Source of the DNA: Odontocerum albicorne
Lineage: Eukaryota > Arthropoda > Insecta > Trichoptera > Odontoceridae
Direction: 5' to 3'
Assembly: GCA_949825065.1 (NCBI GenBank)
Contig: OX463838.1
Location: 5,930,251-5,994,250 of the forward strand
DNA length: 64,000 nt
Shown: in pieces, positions 36,074-47,078 of the stretch
Position numbering within the stretch: position 1 is the stretch's first letter
Layout: each line of letters begins with the position of its first letter
Notes under the pieces: generated by a model
Told to the model about the DNA's origin: nothing
Databases searched by the model: none
Seen by the model: the letters and a program-made list of their open reading frames with translations, nothing else
Translations under genes and position numbers: made by a program

Positions 36074-36879
36074 GTAAATTATGAATTACCATTACCTCTA
36101 CATAGAATCTTGAGTCAAACATTGACAATATTTTTGTAAATTATGAATTACCATTACCTCTACATAGAATCTTGAGTCAAACATTGACAATATTTTTGTA
36201 AATTATGAATTACCATTACCTCTACATAGAATCTTGAGTCAAACATTGACAATATTTTTGTAAATTATGAATTACCATTACCTCTACATAGAATCTTGAG
36301 TCAAACATTGACAATATTTTTGTAAATTATGAATTACCATTACCTCTACATAGAATCTTGAGTCAAACATTGACAATATTTTTGTAAATTATGAATTACC
36401 ATTACCTCTACATAGAATCTTGAGTCAAACATTGACAATATTTTTGTAAATTATGAATTACCATTACCTCTACATAGAATCTTGAGTCAAACATTGACAA
36501 TATTTTTGTAAATTATGAATTACCATTACCTCTACATAGAATCTTGAGTCAAACATTGACAATATTTTTGTAAATTATGAATTACCATTACCTCTACATA
36601 GAATCTTGAGTCAAACATTGACAATATTTTTGTAAATTATGAATTACCATTACCTCTACATAGAATCTTGAGTCAAACATTGACAATATTTTTGTAAATT
36701 ATGAATTACCATTACCTCTACATAGAATCTTGAGTCAAACATTGACAATATTTTTGTAAATTATGAATTACCATTACCTCTACATAGAATCTTGAGTCAA
36801 ACATTGACAATATTTTTGTAAATTATGAATTACCATTACCTCTACATAGAATTTTGAGTCAAACATTGACAATATTTTT
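36074..36879. repeat. 62-bp satellite, 13 near-identical units
   Basis: Starts 36 bp after an A+T-rich spacer. Each unit contains GAATTACCATTACCTCTACA and TCTTGAGTCAAACATTGAC. Unit length of 62 was measured between GTAAATTATG starts at 36136 and 36198. By eye the units are identical except for a C-to-T change in the last (ATTTTGAG), so the array has been homogenised recently. Confidence 0.95.
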
Positions 36880-37069
36880 TTATATTTGAATAAACGAATC
36901 TCAAGGGCGAGACTAAGTTTCGGTGACATATTCTTGACAAAATTTGAAACACGTGTAGAAAGACCATGTGAGCATTTTTTACGAAAGAATGTCAGGAATT
37001 GGGGAAAAAGTTCTACTCAATACTATTCGGATATAGCCGCACTTCGCACTCAAACCCTGCGTTTTTTAT

Positions 37070-37150
37070 AGAGCGTGGGATAAATCCGAACCTCGCACTT
37101 GAGAGACATACACGGTGATTCAGATTTATCCACATCTCGCATCTAAAGGG
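37070..37150 (-). mobile_element. Possible solitary piggyBac-type end
   Basis: On the minus strand, TTAA (37151-37154) is followed by CCCTTTAGATGCGAGATGTG and then subterminal sequence that is partly repeated in inverted form (GATAAATCTGA / GGATAAATCCGAA). The opposite end was not found. Confidence 0.35.
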
Positions 37151-37169
37151 TTAAATGAAACCACACTGA

Positions 37170-37265
37170 AATATTTTTTTTATTTTTTATGAAATTGAAA
37201 CAGGAATCAAACCATGAACTCCTTCTATGGAAGACCTTACCAAACAGACCACGGAGATCACCAGT
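37170..37265 (-). repeat. tRNA-headed SINE fragment
   Basis: On the minus strand GATCTCCGTGGTCTGTTTGG is followed by a B-box-like GGTTTGATTCCTG. Same family as 41919, diverged. Confidence 0.5.
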
Positions 37266-37329
37266 TTGTAAATAAATGATTTTCTACAATGAACATAATC
37301 ATTTATTTGCGTATTGATGATTTTAGTTT

Positions 37330-37525
37330 AGAAATGCATAGCCGTGCGATAATGCACTGGAATACCGTGAGGAAGGTCATCGATTCGAACCCCGCCCTGT
37401 AGTAGTCCCTACGAATGACACAGGTATTTTTCCTTAGCCAAATCTATTCTCCGAAAAAAAAAAAACAGATGTGTGAGGCTCTCGCGCGGTAGAAGTGAAA
37501 CTTCTTAGCTCCTAGGAAAAGTTGA
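37330..37525 (+). repeat. tRNA-headed SINE
   Basis: TAATGCACTGGAATACCGTG and B box GGTCATCGATTCGAACCCC, the same head as the SINE at 59362. Its own 3' half may be the SINE tail at 38505-38645, with the AT-rich segment inserted between. Confidence 0.6.
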
Positions 37526-37554
37526 TTTTATGCAGGGCTTTTTTTCCATTTGTT

Positions 37555-38405
37555 GACGATTTTTGCTTAAGGATTAGGAAATGGTTAAATTAAATAATTA
37601 ATATAAATAAATTTAATTAACTACTTTATTAATTAAAAATATTTAATAATCATTTATTATTAATTAATGGTTTATTAAGTATTAATTATTATATTAATTA
37701 ATTATAATTTAATAATAATTAATTAATAATTATAATTATTAATTAATAACTTAAATTAATTAAAAATAATCAATTAATTAATGGTGTATTAAGTATTATA
37801 ATTATTAATCATTATTGAATAATTATTCATATTAATAATAATTAATTAATATAAATTAATAATTATAATATTAATATCATGTTATCAATTTATATAAATT
37901 AACATTAATATTATAATTCATTAATTAATTATAATTAATTAATTATTATTAATTATAATGAATTAATTATTATTGATAATAAGTAATATTAATATTAAAA
38001 ATAATTAATATTGATATTAATAATAATAAATATTAATATTAATAATAATTAATATTAATATTATTAATAATATTATAAATAAAAAATATTATTATTAATT
38101 ATTTATTAATTACATTATATTTATTATTTATAATTAATTAAGTATTATTAATTAATTAATTTAATTTAATATTATTTAATTAATTAAATTAAATTAAATA
38201 TAAATATTTATTATTATACAATAATACGATATTTAATTTTATATTTAATAAATAAATAAATCGTTCATTTATCAAAGTATAAAATTATTTATTTGTAATA
38301 TTAATAATCATAAATTAATAAATTTATATTTAATATTTATTAAATTAATTTATTTATATTAATATAAATAAATAATAAATATCAATTAAAATATTACTAA
38401 TATAA
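37555..38405. repeat. AT-only desert 2, about 850 bp
   Basis: Almost exclusively A and T, built from interlaced TTAATTAA, TAATATTAA and AATTATTAAT motifs. It ends abruptly at GTCGGAGAAGGGG and the boundary GTTTCACTTTTCGTGACG (38429-38446) shared with desert 1. Confidence 0.9.
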
Positions 38406-38504
38406 ATATTAAAGTCGGAGAAGGGGAAGCGTTTCACTTTTCGTGACGTTCAGACAAATTTTCCCTACCGCACCTATAGAAGTTTCCCTTTAAAAAAATA
38501 TGTC

Positions 38505-38645
38505 GATGTGTTCCGACCGTCTCACTTCAGTGTGCCATCCAGTACAGCGGTGTGGTCAGTGTGATCTTCACTTTCTAACTGAATTGATATTGGAACGGCG
38601 AGAGGACCCTCGACTACAAGGTCCAGCAACGGCGATGATTTAGGT
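38505..38645 (+). repeat. SINE 3' half sharing a LINE tail
   Basis: Contains CGTCTCACTTCAGTGTGCC and the tail CTCGACTACAAGGTCCAGCA followed by ACGGCGATGAT, which matches the 3' end of the LINE at 13395-14080. Confidence 0.7.
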
Positions 38646-40944
38646 ATCAACTATTAAAGTTGAACTTAAAGAAACGATGTCTTATTTTCTTTCCAACATT
38701 ATCAGTTCGATCATAAACTAATATGACGACGTCCTACATTCGCTCGACACAAAGGTCAATATTTTGTTTATTCTTATGAAAATAACCAAATTCCAATGAA
38801 ATATTTCACCAAAATATATATTATACATTATCTTTAGATACGATTCAATGAATTCAAATCCTGGAAATATGAATGATTGAGTGAAAAGGCAAAGGAATTT
38901 TATGTATTTTGACAACAAAACCGAAGAATATCAACGCTAACACGACACTTTTATACAGCGTGGGTTTTGAATAAGATATTTGTTTATTTATTTAAACACA
39001 ATATCGACACAAAAAAAAAGAATGATACGAGCTGAATACATGTGGTAGAAATGGATATCTAAAAAAGAAAATTTTGTATATTTTGAGTTAATAAAAATAG
39101 TAGGGTTATTAGTAAAATAGAAAAAGGGATGTTACGAGTACATGAACTTTTGAAAATATATTTATACTAATGAATTTCTGCTATTCTCGTTTAGTTTCTC
39201 TCTTGCAAACAGGTTTTTCATCCGTGATACACTTCAAGAGTAGCGCAATAAATCTCATCCATTCGTTCCGGGAATTTATTGAGCACTTATCCACGGTGTG
39301 ACTAACAGTAATGACCATTCGACATTGGCACAGAAGGAAAAGCAAGGCATGTTGACTATATATATATAATCTTGTATAGACTTACGAGTAAAACTATTCA
39401 GAGTTCATCATTATCTTTGAGGCAGGTCAAATCCTTAAAGGAGCACCAATTTTTACTACTGCCATCAGCTAATTTTTCTCAGTTAATTGATATCCATCGA
39501 TCAAGAAATATCTTCGAGTGTAAGGCGAGTCAAACAAAAATAAAAAACATCCACGTGCATAAATAGTCATTTAGATACACATTATACAAGTACTCCCTCA
39601 TTAAGACATTTTTGCGTTTTAAGACTAGAAAGCTGCAAGTTTGCAAAAACCAGAAGCTATTGCGGAAACAGTGGAATTCGAAGTACAACTGAATTTCTGC
39701 GTAACCTTATGAAACTAGATATTAATAAGGATATGTAAATACTTCTTAGTTAAACGGGAGCAAAATACTAGTACATAGTACGTTAGGCTATTCCTCGTGA
39801 TCGAGTTTGATTATCAACTTTCATATGGATGGAAGACGTATTGTGTGTGCATTGGTTTATTGTGTGCAAAGCTCTTAAAGAAGGACAGTCTTGGCATGTG
39901 AAACCCAATAGCAACGAGATTAAACTTCCATGATGATCGACTAAGTGAATCGATCATGTGTAATAGGTTATATTGACGATGGCTGACAAGTACACTCCTT
40001 CAGGAAAAAAAATAAAAACAGACAAAAAACGTGTAAACTATTACTGAAAACGCGAGCTGGCATGTTTAAAATCGTATGCGATAATATTTACAAACACGGC
40101 TGACAAATTTTGTTGGGATTTGTTACGTTTTAAGCTATTTATACAAGTTAACGCTAGTGTGTGCCCCACAAGATATCGCGTGATCGATACGATATCGCGT
40201 GATAGACAGTAGACGTGTTAAGAGGTTTTTCAGATACTTATTTTAATTTATACTTGTTTTGTTTAACGATAAATTTATTTTAAACTTGCTTAATTTACTT
40301 ATTTTAATGAAAATAAAAGAGAATTATTAAACCCAATTTTATTTAGAATAAATGTATTCTCCATTCTCTAATTGAGTTTCCGTATACTATTAAAGTATGA
40401 GTACTTCAACAACAATTTAGTTGTGTGGATCTTTTAACAGATGTTTGTGTTTCCTGTACAAATTAAACAATAAGGTTATTCCAAATTGGAATTTGTAATT
40501 CTCCATTCCACAATACTTGTAACAAACTAACTAACTAGTCAAGTGCCGTAACGAGAAGATATATAGCAGAAGTAGTAAGTAATTAGTATTGAAGGATAGA
40601 TAATGCTGGACGTGGCTAGAACTAGTTACCAGTTTCCAGTGTGATTGATTGTGGTATAAACTAGTTCAATGTAGAACAAATTAATACAAAGAGGTATACT
40701 GTTACCCTTGTTTTCCACTGAACTGACCATTATGCTCTTCATCGGGGAAGAACTGGATTGACATAAGAAACTATGGACAAGTCAAATTACGAGTACAACA
40801 ATTAATTTTTTTAAGTATAAAAAGTTTTTTATCGATGATTTCGAATTCCGTTTTGTGAGCCTCCATATCAGAATGTCAAATAATAAAACACTTAGTTATT
40901 CCATTAATTGCATTTATACTATGTTTAATTTTTACCTCCTATCT
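38646..40944. other. 2.3-kb stretch without a recognised gene or element
   Basis: No terminal repeats or coding motif found. A direct repeat of GATATCGCGTGAT lies at about 40172-40205. One of the longest stretches here without an assignable transposon. Confidence 0.4.
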
Positions 40945-41090
40945 CGAGGCTCTCTTCAGGCAGATTGATTGCGGTTCGGAACGTGAGCAGTACTTAGGTC
41001 ATATTGATTTTTACTTATGACCTCGTGTAACCTTTCTGGTTGATTTGAACATATTGCCACATGGCAATAAACTCGTTACGCTGTAATGTA
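40945..41090 (+). repeat. SINE body/tail fragment
   Basis: Contains TTTCTGGTTGATTTGAACAT followed by ATTGCCACATGGCAATAA, matching the 3' body of the SINE at 41919-42116. The tRNA-like head is not recognisable. Confidence 0.5.
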
Positions 41091-41599
41091 TACAGAAAAA
41101 GTATCAAGCAATCATTTAATATTTTTATTTTTAAAAAAATTTATTAAGTACTGAAAAATGTAAAAAATAGTACATTACAATAAAAAAACGTGAAGTCGAT
41201 TTGTAATTTTAAAATCATGACATTTTTCTGCAGAACTATTTTAAAAATTTATGCCGAAAACTATTCTTGATTCGTATCAACAGCATTTTTTCCTAGATGG
41301 TTTATTGAAATGACCAGCCAATGCCAGCCAAGCCGGTTTCAATATTACTGCCACCTTCAATGAACTGTATTTCAGTTTCCATAAAGGAATATAGTAATAT
41401 CAAAACTTGTCGGACAATCATTACAATATACTTTCTTATTGGAAAAAAACAGTATTTATACTACTATCATAAATTTTATTTAACATTAGAGTTAAAAATC
41501 TTTAAATTTTTTGCATTAAACATGAACGTTGAGTTTTTTTAACAATTATTTTTAGGTAAACCACCAATATTCTTTCGTATAAATTATCTGTTTTGCACC

Positions 41600-42305
41600 G
41601 ATGGGTGTTGGATTGAAATATAACTGTTGTACATACTCGTATATTGCTCTAGACATAAATTAATCCAACAAACCATCCCTTTAAAACCATGGTTTAATAT
41701 AATAAGAATAAGCAAAATACAAGTGTCTATCATGTGTCGTTTGCGGATGGACCACTGCATGCCGGCTAGTCATCTTTACATAATGGGTATTGTGGAAAAT
41801 CCCCCCTGCAAGTGTGGTTTGAATGATGAAACTATAAACCATGTATTTTTAGATCATCCTTTTCTAGACAGATTTGATTTAGTAAATTCCAAATATTTAC
41901 CGCGTACAATGAATGTTGACGACCTCCGTGGCCTGGTAGTAAGACACTTGTCTGCCGATCCGGAGGTTGCGGGTTCGATCCTCGCTGGAACCCAGATTTT
42001 TTTTCATATGATTCCAGTCTGGTTAACACTTAGGGCCTATAAAAACATATTTCTGGTTGGTTGGAAGAGATTGCCACATGGCAATAACTCGCCAGGTTTA
42101 AATAAAAAAAATAAAAAATGTTGCGTTTCTTTTTTCTTCGAGTTACTTTCATTTAAAGATCAATTGTTATTTTTTTTAAGCTTAACGAGTTGAAACTTTA
42201 AATGGTCTAGAATTAAAAATTGTTGTATTACATATATTGACTCATATAATTGCATTTGGTTTGTATTTGATGGCACAAACCATCCTAGTTTGGGTGGATT
42301 TCCTA
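41600..42305 (+). pseudogene. LINE family G 3' end, interrupted by a SINE
   Basis: A frame from about 41660 reads PLKPWFNIIRISKIQ, then MCRLRMDHCMPASHLY and PPCKCGLNDETINHVF. This Cys/His-containing C-terminal region is typical of jockey/I-like LINE ORF2 or RNase H tails in insects. The SINE at 41919-42116 interrupts it. The 3' UTR with TAAGCTTAACGAGTTGAAAC and CATCCTAGTTTGGGTGGATT follows to about 42303. A second copy runs the other way at 52345-52890. Confidence 0.7.
41919..42116 (+). mobile_element. tRNA-derived SINE with target duplication
   Basis: 198 bp flanked by AATGTTG at 41912-41918 and 42117-42123. Head: GACCTCCGTGGCCTGGTAGT (A-box region) and B box GGTTGCGGGTTCGATCC. Body: GATTCCAGTCTGGTTAAC and TTTCTGGTTGGTTGG. 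Tail: AATAAAAAAAATAAAA. The LINE copy at 52345 keeps the unoccupied site (CAATGAATGTTGCGTTTC on its coding strand), which proves the boundaries. Confidence 0.95.
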
Positions 42306-42308
42306 TAA

Positions 42309-42467
42309 TACTTGAGAAATTGTAGCATGGTCCCTGTGACAGTTCACAAATTAGCCCCAATACAACCTTATAACGACGTTCAGTAATTTTAATTATTTTA
42401 TCAACTTTAATATAAGCCTCGATTCTAATAAATAGCAAGTTATTTAGGTAAATACATTACATAAAAC
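42309..42467. mobile_element. Truncated copy of the 215-bp TA MITE
   Basis: The left inverted repeat (diverged: TACTTGAGAAATTGTAGCAT) and the interior match 1394-1608; the right terminal repeat is missing. Confidence 0.75.
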
Positions 42468-43153
42468 TAACAATAATGACAAATTAATACATCTTGTTAC
42501 AAATTAGCAAAAAATGTGGCAGTCTGTTAAAATCAAATGATATTTGGCGACGTTTGTCAAAAGTCACTACGTTAGTCTGCATTGGCTAGGGGTGGGGTAT
42601 TCGATAATTGGATTTTCGATTTTTTTATACCTAAAATTAAATGTTCGTAATTAGTATTAATTCATACTCGTAGTGGATTTTGGCATATTTAAAGATATAT
42701 ACAAATCATAAAATACGTTAGAAAGTCAGTTTAATGAAAATTAGGAATTAAAACGTCAGTTTACAGAAAAACAATTTTTCGATTTATAAAAAAAACTATT
42801 CGATTTGTAAAAAAAAAAAAACAATTTTACCCCATCCCTTTGAAACATGATATTTCAAATGTCACAGGAACCATCCTACATTTTCTCAAGTATAATTTAA
42901 AAAAACCCTTTGATTATGAGACTGCACGAATAAATGTGCGAATAAATAAACGAAGAGTGCATCGTCATCATAATTTTTCCACTGCACTGTTCATTATGCT
43001 CTTCTCAGGATTTCAAATGATTATGGATTAATTAAAAAGAATATTTCTTATTGTTGTATGGTCAGATGCAGAAATAATATTGATTTTTGAATACTTAAAA
43101 TATTTATGAGTTAAATTCATGTAGAAGACGTCAAATGCTTCTGCAATAAGAGT
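42468..43153. other. No gene recognised
   Basis: A+T-rich sequence up to the piggyBac insertion. No supported feature. Confidence 0.4.
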
Positions 43154-43495
43154 TTAACCGGCCTGCACATACGAACGTACGTGATACGCGCGTTTTGACT
43201 GAGCCATTCTGCGCTAACCCGTATCACGTACGCGCGGGAGAAAAAAATATATACCTAAAATATTTTAACCGTACGGGATACGCATACAGTCCAAATGAAA
43301 TGAGGGAACGAAAAAGTAGATCAGTCCGTTCACGGCAGGCGACGAGTAAGGTCGTTTTGTTGAAGTTTCGTAAATCTCAGTGACTAGTATAGCACATCAG
43401 GGGTGCGTAGATAGCGGTTGCGATTACCAATATATTTTTGTTATTATAGCTAATATTTCTGTGAATAAAAACTTTTATATTTTTTTGGGATTTGG

Positions 43496-43820
43496 AACTT
43501 TATATGTGAATACGAACTTTTATATATTTTTATTTTTGTGTGAATATTACTGCATACATATTGAGATAGATTTAGTGATTCTGAACTTGAATAAATTTTA
43601 GTGTTTATTTCTGTGGCTAAAAACTTTTGGATTTTTATTTTTGTGACTTGTAACTTTATATGTGAATACAAACATTTATATTTTTATTTTTGTGTGAATA
43701 TTACTGCATACATATTGAGGTAGATTTAGTGATTTTAGTGATTCTGAACTTGAATAATTTTTTGTGTTTATTTCTGTGGCTAAAAAAACTTTTAGATTTT
43801 TATTTTTGTAATTTGGAACT
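43496..43820 (+). repeat. Duplicated 5' leader inside the piggyBac element
   Basis: Two tandem copies of about 155-165 bp with GTGTGAATATTACTGCATAC and GATTCTGAACTTGAATAA lie between the left end and the start codon. The second copy has an extra GTGATTTTA unit. This probably lengthened the untranslated leader or promoter. Confidence 0.85.
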
Positions 43821-43834
43821 TTATTACCTAAAAT

Positions 43835-45505
43835 ATGTCTGGTGAAAGCGAATATGAGGGTGTGTCTAGTGGAACCGAATACGAAGACATAAGCTCTTCT
43901 GGAAGTGATACTTCAATATGCGATGATTTTTCATCATCACAAGAGGAAGATGAAAACGAAGCAGGTACAAGTTCTGCGGAATGGATTGATATAGATTCAA
44001 CCAATGATAGAGTTCAGCCTTCATTTGAATTTGTAGAACGTTCTGGCGTTTCAGAGATTGTGAATAGCTTCGAAAAAGAATTTGAATTTTTCAACTTTTT
44101 CTTCGACGAAGATTTATTGAAAATCATTGTGGAGCAAACAAATTTGTTTGCTGAACAATTTATCAGGGCAAATGCCCACTCCTCGACAAGTCTCATCAGT
44201 TTTTGGAAACCTACTTCCGAAAACGAAATGAGAGTTTTCTTCGCAATTGTTTTAGTACAAAGCATCGTAAAGAAGCCAGAAGAAAAAATGTATTGGACTA
44301 AAAACCCTATATTTGAGACACCTTTTTTTGCCCGCACGATGTCATATCGAAGATTTTTGCTCCTGAAAAAATTCCTGCATTTTAGTAATAATGAAGAATA
44401 TGATGAGTCATCACACCCAAATCCCAAACTGAATAAAATCTGGCCAGTATTTGACTATTTACAAAAAAAATTCCAGGAAGGATACGTTCCAGAAAGGAAT
44501 GTAACGGTTGATGAAAGCCTAATGTTGTACAAAGGACGCTTAGGATGGATTCAGTACATGCCCCTCAAAAGATCCAGATTTGGGATAAAAACATATATGT
44601 TATGCGAATCGTCATCGGGCTACATATATTCGACCATTATATATACTGGGAAAAATACGTTGTTTGGCCAGGAATTTAGAAATTTACCGGTTTCCTCCCA
44701 AGTAGTGATGAGTTTGATGAAACCATTACTAAATAAGGGTCATTGTCTAACGACAGATAATTTTTATACGTCACCGGAGCTGGCAGAGCTGCTTATGTCA
44801 AATAAAACTGACACATATGGGACACTGAGATTTAGAAGCAAAGGTGTCCCAAGGAACATATCGTTTCCGAAGAAAGTAAGCCGAGGGTACACTAAGGCTT
44901 ACAGAAAAGGAAAGGTGATGGTCATGAGGTGGAGGGACAAAAAAGACGTATTTTTCTTGTCTACAATTCATAGCTGTACGATGATGGAATTAGATTCAGG
45001 GAAGCGGCGTCCAACAGTAGCAAATGACTACAATTTTTCCATGGGGGGTGTTGATCGTGTTGACCAACACCTAGCCATCAGACCAATCCCGAGGAAGCAG
45101 GGGAAAAAATTTTACAAAAAAATGTTCTTCCATCTACTGGAACAAGCCTTGTGGAACGCTTTTGTGTTGTACAAAAAAAAGGGTGGAAAAGGAAATAACT
45201 CCAAATTCAGGGAGAATGTAGTCGGTCAATATTTTGAGGAATACCATTCCCCTGAATTTGCATCAAAAGGGGGGAGACCTTCAAAAACTCCAAATCCCTT
45301 GCGTCTTACTGAAAGACATTTTATGGAAGTAATTCCACCAACAACAAGTAAAACAAACGCGACAAAACGTTGCGCCGTTTGTTGTTCAAAAACGGACGAA
45401 CGCGGAAAAAAGGTGAGGAGAGAAACCCGTTATCATTGTCCCGATTGTAATGTGGGTCTGTGTATTCCATGTTTCAAAATTTATCATACCGTAAAATATT
45501 TCTGA
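43835..45505 (+). CDS. piggyBac transposase, intact (556 aa)
   Basis: Cuts and pastes its element at TTAA sites in nuclear DNA. The N-terminus (residues 1-60) is acidic and serine-rich, as in relatives. The DDE/D core follows: first Asp D226 in TVDESLMLYKGR, second D308 in LTTDNFYTSPELAELL, and the third probably D368 in MRWRDKKDVFFLS. SMGGVDRVDQHLA follows in the conserved place. The C-terminus has a Cys-rich zinc-binding domain with C513, C516, C535, C538, C543, C546 and H551. The start is well defined: an in-frame TAA lies two codons upstream. Length agrees with the family (about 550-600 aa), with no stop, frameshift or missing catalytic residue, so it may be active or only recently silenced. 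A domesticated host gene is less likely because the TTAA-flanked termini are intact. Confidence 0.96.
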   Translation: MSGESEYEGVSSGTEYEDISSSGSDTSICDDFSSSQEEDENEAGTSSAEWIDIDSTNDRVQPSFEFVERSGVSEIVNSFEKEFEFFNFFFDEDLLKIIVEQTNLFAEQFIRANAHSSTSLISFWKPTSENEMRVFFAIVLVQSIVKKPEEKMYWTKNPIFETPFFARTMSYRRFLLLKKFLHFSNNEEYDESSHPNPKLNKIWPVFDYLQKKFQEGYVPERNVTVDESLMLYKGRLGWIQYMPLKRSRFGIKTYMLCESSSGYIYSTIIYTGKNTLFGQEFRNLPVSSQVVMSLMKPLLNKGHCLTTDNFYTSPELAELLMSNKTDTYGTLRFRSKGVPRNISFPKKVSRGYTKAYRKGKVMVMRWRDKKDVFFLSTIHSCTMMELDSGKRRPTVANDYNFSMGGVDRVDQHLAIRPIPRKQGKKFYKKMFFHLLEQALWNAFVLYKKKGGKGNNSKFRENVVGQYFEEYHSPEFASKGGRPSKTPNPLRLTERHFMEVIPPTTSKTNATKRCAVCCSKTDERGKKVRRETRYHCPDCNVGLCIPCFKIYHTVKYF

Positions 45506-46001
45506 TAAAATATTCATGTAACCTATAATAATAATAAATAATGTATGCAAAAAAATATACTGTATATTATTTAAAATGGTTTACAACCCCTGGAATTACG
45601 AAAGCTCATAAATCTATTCTAAGTGCACATATGTCATAAAATTTTGTCAGGAATGTATACAACAAGCATTGTTTTCATGATTCTGTAGAAAAAAAAAGGT
45701 GATTTTTTTTTTACTGTTTCTCGGAAATTTACCTGCAGGTAGGGCGGTTAAAATTATTTTCATTTGAAATGCTTTATTTTATAATCTCCTTAAACTGTTT
45801 TAACAACTCTACTTATATGTGCAAAGCACCTGTGTTTTAATGTGATCCATATTTTCACATGTACTCAAAGTAAGTAGGACATTAAATTTGTTTTACGAAA
45901 TATATAATGTAACCCAAGATATATTTCTTTTAAACCAACTATTTTGGTTAATATTATTGATAGAAAAACTCTCAATTTATTTTATATTACGAGTATCAAT
46001 G

Positions 46002-46205
46002 TACTTAGAGGAGCAAAGTACAAATTACTGCACCTGATCATTCAAGGCAAAATCGAGGGTCGAAGAGGTGTTGGCAGGAGGCAAATCTCCTTGCTCTACA
46101 ATATACGTAATTGGACTGATATAAGGAGCGTCGGGGATAAAGATGTCTACTCTCAGGTGATATTCAACGTTGGGGAGACCTGAAATGACACTAGGAAGAA
46201 GTATA
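46002..46205 (+). pseudogene. LINE family K ORF2 C-terminal fragment
   Basis: Reads LRGAKYKLLHLIIQGKIEGR, then RSVGDKDVYSQVIFNVGET and a 3' end GACACTAGGAAGAAG. It is the same family as 63455-64000, compared with which a short in-frame segment (HFGAARD) is deleted. Severely 5'-truncated. Confidence 0.75.
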
Positions 46206-46617
46206 AATCACCACTAAGATCCAAAATTTTACGGCCTGAACAAGTTATAGCGTGTGTGAGTTTATAGCATGCATGGACAAACATCACCGCCGGCTATGCC
46301 TACGCATGGTTAGGCGGTCTTACAGATATATGTTGATACATCTTCCATCATGGATTAAGCCATTTCATAAGTATATTTACTATTCTGCGAATCATTTTCC
46401 ATCTTCCATGATGTCGATCTTTAAGTCCGCTGCCACTATTATTATTTACACACTCAGATGTGTCGCCACTAGAAGAGTCCCTTTGGGCAGTTTCTTATTT
46501 TTCACCATGTGACGTCGCACTCATAAAAATGAAGAAAATATCGATCTTCTAGTGAAGATCACGCTGGATGGAGGAATATTGTGTTCACCATAACAGCGTG
46601 AGTAGTGGTGGTGGAAT

Positions 46618-46699
46618 CGCCATCTATCGGCACTTGTTGACATAATACTGAGACTATATCTACCTTCAGTTGTATGTCAATAAGTGCTGATAGACGGCG
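46618..46699. other. Imperfect hairpin (27-bp arms, 28-nt loop)
   Basis: The left arm CGCCATCTATCGGCACTTGT and the right arm, reverse-complemented, CGCCGTCTATCAGCACTTAT continue to TGACATA on both, with four mismatches. It could be a tiny foldback element or a hairpin RNA; no other evidence. Confidence 0.6.
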
Positions 46700-46734
46700 T
46701 TTTTTTTTTCGTTATACGAGTATCTTGTTATATT

Positions 46735-47078
46735 TTGAAATAAAATGTTTATATCACGTGGTTATCAAGTATATCAGAAGTATTTTATATAACATGGTTA
46801 TTAAGAGCTTTATATCAGAAGTATTTTATATCACGTGGTTATTAAGATTTTTATATCAGAAATATTTTATATCACGTGGTGTAAAACACTTCTTTATTAT
46901 ATGTTATCAATTATCTTTCTTTATTTTATATTTATTTATATATTTCTTTATTATATCGTTACCAAGTATCTTATTTTATATAGTTATCAAGTATCAATTC
47001 TTTATTATATCGTTATCAAGTGTCTTTCTTTATTTTATATTTATATATTATATATTTCTTTGTTATATTTCATTAATA
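46735..47078. repeat. Degenerate CACGTG-containing satellite, left part
   Basis: Loose tandem repetition of TATATCACGTGGTTATCAAG, CAGAAGTATTTTATAT and TTTCTTTATTATAT blocks. It continues to the right of the mariner element, so it is one array split by insertion. Confidence 0.8.

Larger units (their letters stand above)
43158..45747 (+). mobile_element. Complete piggyBac-superfamily transposon
   Basis: Flanked by TTAA at 43154-43157 and 45748-45751. Short imperfect terminal inverted repeats: CCGGCCTGC on the left, CCGCCCTAC reading in from the right. Subterminal inverted repeats sit at about 43174-43190 (CGTACGTGATACG) and 43220-43235 (CGTATCACGTACG), and a CCTGCAGG palindrome lies near the right end. 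The length of 2,590 bp and one intact transposase gene fit an autonomous element. No second copy is present in the window. Confidence 0.93.

Noticed and set aside
36074..36879. CRISPR array
   Set aside because: Units are directly abutting identical 62-bp repeats with no unique spacers, in an animal genome.
40172..40205. GATATCGCGTGAT direct repeat as a regulatory site
   Set aside because: Only two copies, with no nearby gene to regulate; left as a curiosity.
44014..44427. 137-codon minus-strand frame
   Set aside because: Shadow of the intact piggyBac transposase gene.
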